This document shows, in pieces, positions 20,868-30,239 of a DNA stretch of 64,000 nt. Under the pieces are notes generated by a model. It did not search any database. It saw nothing but the letters and a program-made list of their open reading frames with translations, and was not told the DNA's origin. The translations under genes and the position numbers were made by a program. Positions within the stretch are counted from its first letter, which is position 1. Every line of letters starts with the position of its first letter. The DNA lies in the NCBI RefSeq assembly GCF_007859765.1, contig NZ_SIHJ01000001.1, positions 4,009,156-4,073,155 on the forward strand. Reading direction: 5' to 3'. Origin of the DNA: Posidoniimonas corsicana (lineage in GTDB: Bacteria; Planctomycetota; Planctomycetia; Pirellulales; Lacipirellulaceae).

Positions 20868-20978
20868 GCCGCGATCATAGCCGCCGCGCGTTAGGAGATT
20901 GTGAAGCCGTCTGCTCTCGGGGGACAAATCAGCGGCCCAGCTTGGGCTCGAAGCCGGGCCCCCCGGCAGCGGGAGCAG

Positions 20979-23621
20979 CTACTCCTTGGGCTTCTCGTCT
21001 TCTTTCGCGTCGTCCTTGTCGGTCAGCTCCTTCACCTGCTCCTCCAGCTTGTCCTGCTGCTTCTGCAGCTCGCGGACCAGCTTGCGCAGCTCCTTGACCT
21101 CGGCGGGCGCCGTGGGGGCGTCGGCCTCGATCTTCTCGATCGCCTGCTTGGCGGCGCGGCCCAGGCGGTCGTCGCGTTCGCTGAGCGTCCGCAGCGCCGC
21201 CACCGCGCGGCGGTCGCCGAGGCTGCCGAGCGCCGTGGCGGCCGCCGACTGGACCCGGCTGGACGGGTCGTTCAGGTAGTTGAGGATCAGCTCGCGGGCG
21301 GCGTCGGCGTGCTCGGTCTCCTTGGCGAGCGAGCCGAGCGACTGCAGCCCCTCGGCCATGCCGCGGCTGTCGAGCTCGTGCCGCCGGGCGTTGAGCACGC
21401 GCATCACCGCGGGCGTCAGGGCGGGGTCGGCGGTCTTGGCCGCGGCGTCGATGGCGGCCACCGCGGGCGCGTTGCGGAAGTTCTTGGAGGTCATCGCCTG
21501 GCGGAGGGCGTCGTACGCCTCGGGCGTGCTGTAGGCGGACAGGCCACGCACGGCAGCGGCGACGATCTCGGGGTTCTTCTCGCTGGCGACAACCTCCTGC
21601 AGTCGCTCCTGCGCGGCCGGGCGGTAGTAGTCGCCGATCGCGCGGACCACCGCCTGGCGGACGCGGGCGTCGTCCTGGCCGGTGGACGCGATCAGCGCGT
21701 CGAACGCCTCGTCGGTCTGGCGGTCGCCCAGCTCCTTGGCGGCCGCGAGGCGGACGCCGTAGAACGGGTCGGAACCCAGAGCCTGCTTCAGCGCCTCGAG
21801 GGACTTCTTGTCCTTCTTCTTGCCGAGCTCCTCCACCGCGATCAGCCGGCCAATCACGTCGTCGTGGTTCTTGAGCTGCTCCTCCAGCATCTCCTGTGGC
21901 TTGCTGAACTCGACCTTGGCCAGCACCGTGTAATCCGGGTCGAACCGCACCAGGCTCGGCTTGCCGGGCAGGGGCACGTAGAAGTCGTGCTGCTTGCCGT
22001 TGATGACGATGTCGTGGTCGACCGGCTTGCCGTCAACGGTGAAGCGGAGCTTGGTCGGGATCTGGAACAGCAGCACGTCGTCGTTGACGTCCTGCGTCTG
22101 CTTGACGGTCACGCGGGCCATGCCCTCCTTCGGCAGCCACTTGTAGCTGATGTCCAGCTTGGGGAACCCGCCGTGGAACACGTACTGGTCGAAGAACCGG
22201 TCGAGCGACCGGCCAGACGCGTCTTCCAGCGCGGCGATCAGGTCGGGCGTGCTGACGCTCGACAGCGCGTTCTTCTCCAGGTAGGTCTTAATCGCCTGGC
22301 GGTACACGTCCTCGCCCAGCTGGCTGCGGAGCATGTGCAGCACCCAGCTCCCCTTGGGGTAGGCGCGGAAGTCGAACTGGTCCCAGGCGGCCTCGTAGTC
22401 GCGGTAGACGATGGGCCGGGTGTCCTTCTCTTGCGTCAGCACGCGGCCCTGGGCGTCGCGGTACAGGCCGTACAGCATGTGGTCGCGGCCCAGCTTGTGC
22501 CCGTCGTACAGGTGGGTGTAGTAGGTGGCGAAGCCCTCGTTGAGCCACAGGTTGGCCCAGTCCTCGCAGGTCACGTAGTCGCCGAACCACTGGTGGGCCA
22601 GCTCGTGCGCGTCGAGGTTGCGGCTCGACTTGATGTTTTCGGTCTCGGTCGAAAAGACCGTGTTGTCGGTCAGGACCGTGAGGGTGGTGTTCTCCATGCC
22701 GCCGGCGATGAAGTCCTTGCAAGTGACCTGGTCGTACTTGTCCCACGGGTAGGGCACGCCGATCTCGTCCTGGTAGAACGCCATGATCTGGGCCGTGTCG
22801 GCGAACGAGTTCTTGGCGTGCTCCTCAAGCGAGGGCTGCGTGTAGAAGCCGAGCGGGATATCACCGGCCTTGTCCTCGAACTTCACCAGCCGCCCGGCCA
22901 CCAGGCAGATCAGGTAGCTGGGGTGGGTTTTGTCCTGCTTCCAGTGCACCGCCTTGAGGCCGGTCTGCGGGTCGACCTCGCTCGACACCACGCTCCCGTT
23001 GGACAGCACGGTCAGCTCCTCGGGCACGCGGCAGATCACCTCGCTGGTCGAGCGCTCGTTGGGGTAGTCGAAGTTGGGGAACCAGTGCCGGGCCTCGTGC
23101 GGCTCGCCCTGGGTCCACAGGTGCATGTCGCCGTCTTCGTAGCCGTCTTTCTTGGTGCGGAAGTACAGGCCCTTCTCCGGCTGGGCGGAGTACTTCACCG
23201 TCACCTCGGCCTCGCGTCCTACCTTCAGGGGCTCGGCGAACAGGATCGTAAGCTGGCGGCCGTCGTTGTCCCACTCCTTGATCTCCTGCGATCCTTCGAC
23301 GCTCTCGATCCGCAGGTCAACCGCGTCGAGCGTGACCTCCTCGACCGGGCGGCTGATCGGCTGGAACGTGAGAGTGGTCTCGCCGACCAGGGTGTGGTCG
23401 TCGTAGTCGGGGGTGACGTCGATCTTGATATTCAGCACGTCCACTACGCGGTCCGGAGCGTACTTGCGCTCGCCGGTGACCTGGCCCGGCTCGGCTGCGG
23501 CCCGCCGAAGGCCCTGGCAGTACCGGCAGACGCACAGCTCTTCGGCGGACAGGATTGCGGCGAAGGGGCCGACAGCAACGCTAGCAGCTAGCGTCGCGCA
23601 GAGGATCAGGGATCGGATCAT
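20979..23621 (-). CDS. M1-family zinc aminopeptidase with C-terminal HEAT-like repeats
   Basis: 880 residues with a signal peptide (MIRSLILCATLAASVAVG). Catalytic core: substrate-anchoring GGMEN (307-311), zinc motif HELAH (339-343) with distal Glu362 in NEGFA. The N-terminal beta-domain (about 55-260) is typical of M1/leukotriene-A4-hydrolase-like enzymes. From about 570 to 840 the protein has repeated helical units around ALGSDPFYGVRLAAAKELGD, TGQDDARVRQAVVRAIGD and SSRVQSAAATALGSLGD, that is HEAT-like repeats. It ends in a charged coiled coil (VRELQKQQDKLEEQVKELTD). Cys30-x-C and C35 after the signal peptide may form a disulfide or metal site. Likely a periplasmic peptidase. Confidence 0.93.
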   Translation of the reverse strand: MIRSLILCATLAASVAVGPFAAILSAEELCVCRYCQGLRRAAAEPGQVTGERKYAPDRVVDVLNIKIDVTPDYDDHTLVGETTLTFQPISRPVEEVTLDAVDLRIESVEGSQEIKEWDNDGRQLTILFAEPLKVGREAEVTVKYSAQPEKGLYFRTKKDGYEDGDMHLWTQGEPHEARHWFPNFDYPNERSTSEVICRVPEELTVLSNGSVVSSEVDPQTGLKAVHWKQDKTHPSYLICLVAGRLVKFEDKAGDIPLGFYTQPSLEEHAKNSFADTAQIMAFYQDEIGVPYPWDKYDQVTCKDFIAGGMENTTLTVLTDNTVFSTETENIKSSRNLDAHELAHQWFGDYVTCEDWANLWLNEGFATYYTHLYDGHKLGRDHMLYGLYRDAQGRVLTQEKDTRPIVYRDYEAAWDQFDFRAYPKGSWVLHMLRSQLGEDVYRQAIKTYLEKNALSSVSTPDLIAALEDASGRSLDRFFDQYVFHGGFPKLDISYKWLPKEGMARVTVKQTQDVNDDVLLFQIPTKLRFTVDGKPVDHDIVINGKQHDFYVPLPGKPSLVRFDPDYTVLAKVEFSKPQEMLEEQLKNHDDVIGRLIAVEELGKKKDKKSLEALKQALGSDPFYGVRLAAAKELGDRQTDEAFDALIASTGQDDARVRQAVVRAIGDYYRPAAQERLQEVVASEKNPEIVAAAVRGLSAYSTPEAYDALRQAMTSKNFRNAPAVAAIDAAAKTADPALTPAVMRVLNARRHELDSRGMAEGLQSLGSLAKETEHADAARELILNYLNDPSSRVQSAAATALGSLGDRRAVAALRTLSERDDRLGRAAKQAIEKIEADAPTAPAEVKELRKLVRELQKQQDKLEEQVKELTDKDDAKEDEKPKE

Positions 23622-23911
23622 CGGTGGCAGTTTCTCGGTGGCTGGACGCCGCGGGCAAGGCCGCGGCGCGATGATGCGGTGGGGGTTCGTCCCGGTGACG
23701 CCGCCTCCGGGTCAAGCAAAGTATAGCCCCCCTGTTGCAACGATGGGACTGGGCAGTTTGTTCGGGTTAGGCAGGAATCGCCCCGGCTCGCGGCCCCTCT
23801 CGGACAGGCATTGGAGCCGCTATTGACGGCCTGCGGCGGTAATTCCTAGGCTCCCCGCCCCCGGAAGGCGTCCGGCGGCCTGCACCGGCCTGCGTTTCAC
23901 CAAGGAAAGTC

Positions 23912-25309
23912 ATGAGCAAACGCCCCCACCTGTCGCGTCCCCTGGCGTTCGGCGCCGCGGTCCTGCTGGCGTGCCTGAGCGTCGCGTCCCCTTCTGCGCG
24001 GGCGATCGACTGGCCGTTCCTCGGCGGCGGCGATGATGCGCCCGCCCAGGCGGCCGGCCCCGGCACCGAGGACTGGTGGAAGCGCAACAAGAAGAAGGCC
24101 ATCATGACCCCCGGCAAGGGGTTCCAGGTGCCCGGCTACGAGGGCTACTTCGACGCCAAGGGCCGACCGATGGACGCGCCGGCCGACGAGGTGATCGACA
24201 AGCTGGTCGAGGACGACAAGCCCGCCGGCCTGCTGCCGGCCCTCGACCCGAAGATCGGCATCAACAACATCAAGAAGGCGGTCGGCCAGGGCCCCAGTGC
24301 GCAGGCCGCCCAGCAGGCTCTCGACGCGGGCAAGGCGTTGTTCCAGCAGGAGGAGTACGCCAAGGCGGAGGACCAGTTCGAGGCCGCCGCCAACGCGTTG
24401 CCGGGCTCGCAGATCGAGGCCGAGGCGCTGTTCCTGCTGGGCGAGAGCTACTTCTGGCAGAACAAGTACGTCGACGCCCGCGACACCTTCAACGACCTCG
24501 TCAGCAAGCACCCCAACACGCGCCACCTCGACACGCTGGTCGGACGCCAGTGGGTCATCGCGCAGTACTGGGAGCGGCACTACTTCGACTACAAGCAGAC
24601 GTCGCGGCTGCGGCCCAACCTGCTGGACGGCACGCGGCCCACGTTCGACACCATCGGTCAGGCGGTCAACACGTACGACAACATCCGGCTGAACGACCCC
24701 ACCGGCCCCTGGGCGGACGACGCCATCATGGCGACCGCCAGCATCTACTTCCGCCAGAACCGCTACGGCGACGCCGACTACCACTACTCGCTGCTGCGGA
24801 AGGAATACCCGCGTAGCGAGCACCAGTTCAACGCGCACATCCTGGGCCTGCAGGCCAAGCTGCGCAAGTACCAGGGCGCCGACTACGACGGCACCGTGCT
24901 CGAAGAGGCCAAGGCGCTGCTGAAGCAGATCCGCACCCAGTTTGCCGGCCGCCTGACGGACGAAGAAAAGGAACGGCTGCGGAACGCGCAGGCGGAGGTC
25001 GCCAAGGCGACCGAAGAGCGCGACCTTCGCATGGCCGAGTACTACGACAAGACCTCGCACTACGGCGCCGCCCGCCAGTACTACGCGCGGATCTCGCAGA
25101 AGTACGGATCTTCGCCGGTCGCCCAGCAGGCCCGCGAGCGGCTGGCCGAGATCGGCGGCGAGCCGTCGCACCCCGACCGGCCCCTCGAGTGGCTGGTCGA
25201 CTGGTTCCCGGAGAGCAAGGAGCGGTCGATCGTCAACCAGATCCCCGAGCTGCGTCGCGACGCCGAGACGCGCATCGCCGAGGCGCCGAGCGATTCCACG
25301 ACGCGCTAG
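23912..25309 (+). CDS. BamD-like TPR outer membrane assembly protein
   Basis: 465 residues from ATG 23912, preceded by AAGGAAA. Signal peptide (LAFGAAVLLACLSVASPSARA); Cys21 lies inside it, so a lipoprotein form is uncertain. Tetratricopeptide-type repeats follow: QQALDAGKALFQQEEYAKAE, AEALFLLGESYFWQNKYVDA, AIMATASIYFRQNRYGDADY and a last unit YGAARQYYARISQKYGSSPV. This arrangement resembles BamD, the scaffold of beta-barrel insertion into the outer membrane, but the protein is about 200 residues longer than the enterobacterial one. LptE is encoded next, supporting an outer-membrane biogenesis role. Confidence 0.8.
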   Translation: MSKRPHLSRPLAFGAAVLLACLSVASPSARAIDWPFLGGGDDAPAQAAGPGTEDWWKRNKKKAIMTPGKGFQVPGYEGYFDAKGRPMDAPADEVIDKLVEDDKPAGLLPALDPKIGINNIKKAVGQGPSAQAAQQALDAGKALFQQEEYAKAEDQFEAAANALPGSQIEAEALFLLGESYFWQNKYVDARDTFNDLVSKHPNTRHLDTLVGRQWVIAQYWERHYFDYKQTSRLRPNLLDGTRPTFDTIGQAVNTYDNIRLNDPTGPWADDAIMATASIYFRQNRYGDADYHYSLLRKEYPRSEHQFNAHILGLQAKLRKYQGADYDGTVLEEAKALLKQIRTQFAGRLTDEEKERLRNAQAEVAKATEERDLRMAEYYDKTSHYGAARQYYARISQKYGSSPVAQQARERLAEIGGEPSHPDRPLEWLVDWFPESKERSIVNQIPELRRDAETRIAEAPSDSTTR

Positions 25310-25440
25310 CGACGCCGAGCAGACGACGGACCCGATCCGTCAGAGAACCCGCGGTTGAAGCGATCCATCCGCGACACACGAACCTGGGGCATCCGACGGC
25401 CGTAGGCCCTCGGCAACAGTCAACACACCGGCCACCGTTG

Positions 25441-25989
25441 ATGACGTCGCACCGCCGACAACTCGCCTCGCCCACCGGTTGGTGGCGCCTCTCGCTCCTG
25501 CTGCTCGCAACGGCCGGGTGCGCGAACTACCAGGCCGGTTCCGGCTCGCTCTACGCGCCGGACGTGCACACCGTGTACGTGCCGATGATCGAGTCGCAGA
25601 GCTTCCGACGCGACCTGGGCGAGCGGCTGACCGAGGCCATCGCCAAAGAGATCGAGCTCAAGACGCCGTTCAAGGTGGTCGGCGACCCGTCGGCCGACAG
25701 CGTGCTGACCGTGCGCCTGCACAATGACGTGCGCCGCGTCGTGGCCGAGGACGGCCTGGACCAGGCGCGGCTGATGGACAACCTGCTGTACGCCGATGTG
25801 TCGTGGATCAACCGCCGGCGGCTGCCGATCGTGCCCGCTCAGTCGATGCCGCTGCCCGGCGGCCTGATCGACGTGCAGCAGAGCACCCCGCTGATGCCGG
25901 CCGCCGGCCAGACCGTGGCCTCGCAGCAGCAGCTCGCCATCCAGCGGTTGGCCGAGCAGATCGTGGGGTTGATGGAAGAGCGTTGGTGA
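25441..25989 (+). CDS. lptE: LptE-family LPS-assembly lipoprotein
   Basis: 182 residues from ATG 25441 with lipobox LLLLATAGC (Cys at about 24). The body, SFRRDLGERLTEAIAKEIELKTPFKVV followed by ADSVLTVRLHNDVRRVVAED, matches the LptE/RlpB domain, which plugs the LptD barrel delivering LPS to the outer leaflet. It follows the BamD-like gene by 131 bases. Planctomycete LptE annotation is by domain similarity; here it rests on recognisable pattern only. Confidence 0.8.
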   Translation: MTSHRRQLASPTGWWRLSLLLLATAGCANYQAGSGSLYAPDVHTVYVPMIESQSFRRDLGERLTEAIAKEIELKTPFKVVGDPSADSVLTVRLHNDVRRVVAEDGLDQARLMDNLLYADVSWINRRRLPIVPAQSMPLPGGLIDVQQSTPLMPAAGQTVASQQQLAIQRLAEQIVGLMEERW

Positions 25990-26723
25990 GCAACTCTGGC
26001 TTCATGCCACAGTTCACCACGTCCTACCTGCTCAAGCTGACGGCTTTCACGGCCGTGTGCTGCGTGCCGTTGGCAATGAACAAATCGAGCGGGTTTGTCT
26101 GGACCTCCTTCTTGCTGCCGGTTGGCGTCGCGACGCTGATCGCGTCGGAGGTCAAGCAACAAGGGGAGTACCGGCTGCGACTCGAGGAGCGGCCGGACGC
26201 GGACGTCGAAATCAAGGCTGCCGGTGGCCGCTACGCACAATGGATGCATCGATGGCGGATCGTGGCGGCAGGGTTCTTCTTGTCGCCCCTGTTCGGCTGC
26301 CCCGCACTGAACGTCGTTGATCCCGAACCGGTTGCCCTGTGGCTGCCGATCACGCTGGCGCTCGCGGCGGTTGCGTTCTTGCTGCTGACCGTCTCGACCC
26401 GCCGATCCGTGCTCGTCGACGACCGACGCTTGGTCACCGACTTCCTGCTGCTCGGGCGGAAGTGCTGGTGGCCGCTGCGGTGGAACGTGGCCGATGGAGA
26501 TGTCCTCGCAGTGTACACAAGCCGCGCAGCACGGACTTCCGGAATCCCGGAGTTTCAGTTCTGGGAGGCGCTGTACGTCTGCCGCGGCGGCCGGCGGTAC
26601 TACGTCGCTGGCATGACGACGCGCGACCGAACCAGCACCGGTATGGAAGAAGCCGCCCACCGGCTTGCAAAGCTGATCCGCATCCCGTTCGTCGGCTACC
26701 GCGAGTATCAGACGATCGCCTGA
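25986..26723 (+). CDS. Membrane protein of unknown function
   Basis: 245 residues if started at GTG 25986, which overlaps the lptE stop as GTGA and has GGAAG seven bases upstream; an ATG at 26004 is the alternative. Two N-terminal membrane segments (LLKLTAFTAVCCVPLAM, FVWTSFLLPVGVATLIA) and two more near residues 90-140 precede a C-terminal cytosolic part with a PH-like strand pattern (RSVLVDDRRLVTDFLLLGRKCWW). No known family is recognised. Coupling to lptE may reflect operon membership only. Confidence 0.7.
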   Translation: MSNSGFMPQFTTSYLLKLTAFTAVCCVPLAMNKSSGFVWTSFLLPVGVATLIASEVKQQGEYRLRLEERPDADVEIKAAGGRYAQWMHRWRIVAAGFFLSPLFGCPALNVVDPEPVALWLPITLALAAVAFLLLTVSTRRSVLVDDRRLVTDFLLLGRKCWWPLRWNVADGDVLAVYTSRAARTSGIPEFQFWEALYVCRGGRRYYVAGMTTRDRTSTGMEEAAHRLAKLIRIPFVGYREYQTIA

Positions 26724-26822
26724 CACCCGGTCGCGCATCGCGGCCTCAGCCCGCCGAGGCGCTTGGCGGCGGGCAGCACACGGGTCCGCCACACCAGTGC
26801 CCCGACCGGGTAGAATACCTGC

Positions 26823-27713
26823 ATGCCACCATCCGCCCTGCCCGACCGCGCCTCCTCCTGGCGGCTCCGCTCCACAACGCTCGACCTCAGCGGCCTGCCG
26901 CTGCTGATGGGGATCGTTAACGTCACGCCGGACAGCTTCTCTGACGGCGGGCGGTTCGAGGAGACGGACTCCGCGGTCGAGCACGCGTTGGAGCTGGCCG
27001 CGGCCGGCGCGGCGATCCTCGACATCGGCGGCGAGAGCACGCGGCCCTACGCGGAAGTCGTAGACGCAGGGGAAGAGCTCGACCGCGTGCTGCCGGTCGT
27101 GGAGCGGCTGGCCAGGGAGACCAGCGTGCCGCTCTCGATCGACACCAGCAAAGCCGCGGTCGCCGAGGCCGCCGTGGCCGCCGGCGCCGAGATCATCAAC
27201 GACGTCACCGGGCTCGAGGGGGACTCGCGGATGCTGGAGGTCGCCCGGGCGACCGGCGCCGGGGTGTGCGCGATGCACATGCGAGGCACGCCGCAGACCA
27301 TGCAGGACGATCCGCGGTACGACGACGTCGTCACGGAGATCCTCGACTACCTCCGCCAGCGGCGGGACAGTCTGCTCGACGCTGGGATCGAGCAAGAACG
27401 GGTCTGCCTGGACCCGGGCATCGGCTTCGGCAAGACGCACCAGCACAACCTCCGCCTGATGGCCGCGGCCGAACAGTTCCACCAGCTCGGTTGTCCCCTG
27501 TTGGTGGGGCACTCGCGTAAGGGCTTCCTGGCCCACATACTGGGGGATAAGGAGGCCGACCGCACGGCGGCCACGGTCGGCTCGGCGTTGGCCCTCGCCC
27601 GCCAAGGGATCCAGGTGATCCGCGTGCACGACGTCCGCCCGGTCCGCGAGGCGGTGCTAGCATTCGCCGCGTGCGGCGGTTTGGGCGACCCTTCGTCGCA
27701 GCTAACTCGTTAG
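26823..27713 (+). CDS. folP: Dihydropteroate synthase
   Basis: 296 residues. DHPS landmarks: LLMGIVNVTPDSFSDGGRF, GESTRPYAEVVDAGEEL, VPLSIDTSKAAVAEAAVAAG, EIINDVTGL, VCAMHMRGTPQTMQ, DPGIGFGKTHQHNL, VGHSRKGFL and the terminal VIRVHDVRPVREAV. It joins 6-hydroxymethyl-dihydropterin pyrophosphate and p-aminobenzoate in folate synthesis. A TAGAAT just before the start codon suggests a very short leader. No other folate genes adjoin. Confidence 0.95.
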   Translation: MPPSALPDRASSWRLRSTTLDLSGLPLLMGIVNVTPDSFSDGGRFEETDSAVEHALELAAAGAAILDIGGESTRPYAEVVDAGEELDRVLPVVERLARETSVPLSIDTSKAAVAEAAVAAGAEIINDVTGLEGDSRMLEVARATGAGVCAMHMRGTPQTMQDDPRYDDVVTEILDYLRQRRDSLLDAGIEQERVCLDPGIGFGKTHQHNLRLMAAAEQFHQLGCPLLVGHSRKGFLAHILGDKEADRTAATVGSALALARQGIQVIRVHDVRPVREAVLAFAACGGLGDPSSQLTR

Positions 27714-27819
27714 CTAGCATTAACTTACAGGCGTTGGCGGTCAGCGTTGCTCCTAATCGCTGAGCCTGCCATACTCGACCCGGCGCGCTGCGCCAGACCC
27801 AAGACCAAACTGCTTAGTT

Positions 27820-29100
27820 ATGCCTTCCGATCAGACACAAACCGCCGACCTGGGGACCTACTGCCGCGACGTTGCGGCGCGGGCCAAGGCGGCCTCGGCC
27901 AAGCTCACAACCGTTTCCGGCCAGCAGAAGATCGACTGGCTGCGGTCCTCCGCGCGGCTGCTGCGCGAAAACGCGGCGGCGTTGAATCAGGCCAACCAGC
28001 AGGACCTGGACGCCGCGCCCGACTACGGGCTGACCGATGCGCAGGTCGACCGGCTGCGGCTGACGCCCGACCGGATCGAGTCGATCGCGGTCGGCCTGGA
28101 AGAAGTCGCCGCCCTGCCCGACCCGGTCGGACGGGTGCTCGACTCGACCGTCCGCCCCAACGGGCTGCGTATCGACAAGGTCTGCGTGCCGCTGGGCGTG
28201 GTGTTCTTCATCTACGAGTCGCGTCCGAACGTGACGGCCGACGCGGCCGCCATCTGCGTGAAGGGCGGCAACGCGGTGATCCTCCGCGGCGGCAAGGAGG
28301 CCCAGCACTCCAGCCGCGCGATCGTCGAGATCATCTCCGACGCCGCCGAGGCGGCCGGCCTGCCGCGGGACGCGGTGCAGCTGGTCTCGACCACCGACCG
28401 CGCGGCGGTGGGGCACTTCCTCAAGCAGTCCGAGCTGATCGACGTGGCCATCCCGCGCGGCGGCGAGGGGCTGATCCGCCGCGTCGTGGCCGAGGCGACC
28501 ATGCCGGTCATCAAGCACTTCGACGGCAACTGCCACGTGTACGTCGACGCGGCCGCCGACCTGGACGCGGCCGAGGCGATCGTGGTGAACAGCAAGTGCC
28601 ACCGGCTGGGCGTGTGCAACGCCGCCGAGTCGCTGGTGGTCCACGCCGACATCGCCGCCGAGGCGGTCCCCCGCCTGGTGGTGGCGCTCAACCAGCAGGA
28701 GATCGAGGTCCGCGGCTGCCCCAAGGTGTGCGAGCTCGCCCCCTCGGCCGTGCCCGCGACCGACGAGGACTTCGGCGCCGAGTTTCTGGGCCCCACCATC
28801 TCGGCCGTGGTGGTCGGCTCGCTGGACGAGGCGATCGAGCACATCAACAAGTACAGCTCCGGCCACACCGAAGCGATTGTCACGACCGACCTGGCGGCGT
28901 CCGAGGAGTTCGCCGAGCGGATCGACAGCGCGGCGGTGGTGATCAACGCCAGCACCCGGTTCAACGACGGCGGCGAGTTCGGACTGGGCGCCGAGATCGG
29001 CATCAGCACCGACAAGTTTCACGCCCGCGGCCCCTGCGGCGTGGACGAGCTGACCAGCTACAAGTACATCGTGCACGGCCAGGGGCAGACAAGGAAGTAA
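27820..29100 (+). CDS. proA: Gamma-glutamyl phosphate reductase
   Basis: 426 residues, normal ProA length. The catalytic Cys is in [17 protein letters not shown]; other signatures are [32 protein letters not shown], the cofactor-loop region [15 protein letters not shown] and [20 protein letters not shown]. It reduces glutamyl-5-phosphate to the semialdehyde in proline synthesis, using NADPH. ProB is not adjacent. Confidence 0.96.
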   Translation: MPSDQTQTADLGTYCRDVAARAKAASAKLTTVSGQQKIDWLRSSARLLRENAAALNQANQQDLDAAPDYGLTDAQVDRLRLTPDRIESIAVGLEEVAALPDPVGRVLDSTVRPNGLRIDKVCVPLGVVFFIYESRPNVTADAAAICVKGGNAVILRGGKEAQHSSRAIVEIISDAAEAAGLPRDAVQLVSTTDRAAVGHFLKQSELIDVAIPRGGEGLIRRVVAEATMPVIKHFDGNCHVYVDAAADLDAAEAIVVNSKCHRLGVCNAAESLVVHADIAAEAVPRLVVALNQQEIEVRGCPKVCELAPSAVPATDEDFGAEFLGPTISAVVVGSLDEAIEHINKYSSGHTEAIVTTDLAASEEFAERIDSAAVVINASTRFNDGGEFGLGAEIGISTDKFHARGPCGVDELTSYKYIVHGQGQTRK

Positions 29101-29159
29101 CGCGTCGGCCGCGGCCGGCGTGACGGACAGGACGAACTCGTTCTCGCAAGGACGCGACA

Positions 29160-30239
29160 ATGGGCGACGTGCTCAGCCAAGCGGAAGTTGAAAACCTGCT
29201 CAACTCGCTGGACGGCGACCCCGCCGCGCCCGCGCCGACGCTCACCGCGCCCAAGGCCGCGCCGTCGTTCGCCGGCATGCCGGCGTCGCCCCAGCGCGCC
29301 CGCGAGAAGGTCACCCCCTACGACTTCAAGCGCCCGGAACGCGTCGGCAAGGACCAGATGCGGGCGCTGCAGACGATGCACGAGGGCTTCGGGCGCAACT
29401 ACGGCGCCGCGCTCTCGGCGTTGCTGCGGACCATCGTCGAGGTGAAGCTCACGAGCGTCGACCAGCTGACGTACAGCGAGTTCATCTTCAGCCTGGAGAA
29501 CCCGACCTGCTTCAACCTGATCAACGCCGCGCCGCTCGAGGGGCAGCTGATCCTGGACATCAACCCGTCGCTGCTGTTCCCGATCATCGACCGCCTGCTG
29601 GGCGGCGGCAGCGACTCCTCGCCCCCCGCCCGGCGCCCGCTCACCGAGATCGAGCTGCTGCTGGTGGGACGCATCACCAGCCTGTTCCTCAACGAGATGA
29701 AGCAGGCGTGGGAGAACGTGATCGAGCTGGACCTGAGCGTCGAGCGCGTAGAGAGCAACCCGCAGCTGGTGCAGATCGTCCCGCCGAACGAGGTGGTGGT
29801 GCTGATCAGCTTCGAGCTAACGCTCGGCGAGATCCGCGGCATGGTCAACCTGTGCATCCCGTTCAACTCGATCGAGCGGATCGGTCAGGAGCTCAGCGCC
29901 AACAGCTGGGTGACCTACTCCAGCAAGCCCGCCACGCCCGAGGCGATCAACAACCTGGGGCTGCAGGTGCAGTCGGCCGCGGTGGAGGTGGTCGTCGAGC
30001 TGGCGGACACCAACATCAGCACGGCCGACTTTATCGGGCTGCGGGTGGGGGACATCATCGCCACCGAGAAGGACGTGCGCGAGCCGCTCAGCGTGCTGGT
30101 CGAGGGCCGCCGGAAGTTCGAGGCCACGGCCGGCGCGTTCAAGGGACGCAAGGCGATCCAGGTCGTCGGCGCCGCGGCCGACCCCCGACGCGACGCCCAG
30201 CAGCACGCCAGCAAGCCGCCCGAGGAGGGCGCGGCCTAA
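29160..30239 (+). CDS. fliM: Flagellar motor switch protein FliM
   Basis: 359 residues. N-terminal LSQAEVENLLNSL is the CheY-P binding segment (EIDALL-type). The CheC-like middle domain (about 55-245) has PERVGKDQMRALQTMHEGF, GRNYGAALSALLRTIVEV, and GGGSD. The C-terminal SpoA/FliN-like domain (about 265-335) has VVVELADTNISTADFIGLRVGDII and VLVEGRRKFEA. FliM sits in the C-ring and controls rotation. No other flagellar gene lies in the window, so this copy is isolated. Its stop overlaps that of cstA on the other strand. Confidence 0.93.
   Translation: MGDVLSQAEVENLLNSLDGDPAAPAPTLTAPKAAPSFAGMPASPQRAREKVTPYDFKRPERVGKDQMRALQTMHEGFGRNYGAALSALLRTIVEVKLTSVDQLTYSEFIFSLENPTCFNLINAAPLEGQLILDINPSLLFPIIDRLLGGGSDSSPPARRPLTEIELLLVGRITSLFLNEMKQAWENVIELDLSVERVESNPQLVQIVPPNEVVVLISFELTLGEIRGMVNLCIPFNSIERIGQELSANSWVTYSSKPATPEAINNLGLQVQSAAVEVVVELADTNISTADFIGLRVGDIIATEKDVREPLSVLVEGRRKFEATAGAFKGRKAIQVVGAAADPRRDAQQHASKPPEEGAA

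Noticed and set aside
20901-23591. Very long open frame antisense to the M1 aminopeptidase
   Set aside because: Leu/Val/Arg/His-rich shadow of the peptidase; no domain.
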